From Planctomycetaceae bacterium (lineage in GTDB: Bacteria; Planctomycetota; Planctomycetia; Pirellulales; Thermoguttaceae), in contig JAITST010000218.1 of NCBI GenBank assembly GCA_031287585.1, forward strand, positions 1-6,460: a stretch of 6,460 bases of DNA, given 5' to 3'. Within the stretch, counting starts at the first letter, position 1. Every line of letters begins with the position of its first letter. The notes beneath the pieces were generated by a model, which ran no database searches, had not been told where the DNA came from, and saw only the letters and a list, made by a program, of their open reading frames with translations. The translations under genes and the position numbers were made by a program. Of this stretch, positions 6,429 through 6,460 are shown in pieces.

Positions 6429-6460
6429 ATGAGTAAAAAACGTACCACTTACACGCCGGA
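6429..6460 (+). CDS. Probable IS3-family OrfA transposase, N-terminal start (partial)
   Basis: Only ten codons are visible: MSKKRTTYTP, then the window ends. The basic start followed by a YTP or YSP motif is typical of OrfA proteins of IS3-family elements, which continue with a helix-turn-helix that binds the element's ends. GGAG at 6419-6422 lies six bases before the ATG. That is a proper Shine-Dalgarno, and it contrasts with the other genes here, which supports a foreign mobile gene. The family call rests on very few residues. Another short basic protein is possible. The left terminal repeat of the element could not be placed. Confidence 0.45.
   Translation, partial: MSKKRTTYTP

Noticed and set aside
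1..6460. CRISPR array, tRNA or rRNA genes
   Set aside because: No regularly spaced repeats, no cloverleaf-like sequence and no rRNA-like segments were seen on either strand.

Overview
The window suggests an anaerobic bacterium, possibly of the Planctomycetes-Lentisphaerae group. This is a weak inference. It rests on a [FeFe]-hydrogenase-like redox sensor, on the near absence of Shine-Dalgarno sequences before the main genes, and on the flavour of the ThrRS and IS630 fragments. No rRNA or other firm taxonomic marker is present, and moderate GC does not narrow it. All supported genes lie on the + strand.

Layout. Bases 1-180 are the C-terminal 59 codons of an unrecognised protein, followed by a perfect 15-bp inverted repeat (208-249) that could terminate it. 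A TPR-repeat lipoprotein follows at 311-1249. Next is a 5'-truncated IS630-family transposase (about 1276-1659), flanked by an 11-bp imperfect direct repeat. Immediately after it, a short intergenic stretch carries a good sigma70-like promoter (1721-1749). It points into the central gene, 1814-5662.

The central gene encodes a 1282-residue soluble multidomain sensor. In order it has a 2x[4Fe-4S] ferredoxin, a [FeFe]-hydrogenase H-cluster-like domain, a small C-x2-C-x4-C-x16-C Fe-S module, two PAS domains (the second with a cysteine-rich insert), a histidine kinase core and two receiver domains. It resembles the sensory (group C, HydS-like) [FeFe]-hydrogenases. The proton-relay cysteine of motif L1 is replaced by proline, while all four cubane-ligand cysteines are kept. 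The likely reading is a cytosolic H2 or redox sensor that signals by phosphorelay. No DNA-binding output, Hpt protein or hydrogenase maturase is encoded here, so its partners must lie elsewhere.

Downstream (5663-6460) the DNA looks rearranged. It holds an internal fragment of threonyl-tRNA synthetase (about 5761-6045), about 350 bases without a convincing gene apart from a 48-codon ORF, and the first codons of what looks like an IS3-type OrfA transposase running off the end. The sensor gene therefore sits between mobile-element and gene debris, as expected of an accessory or recently reshuffled locus.
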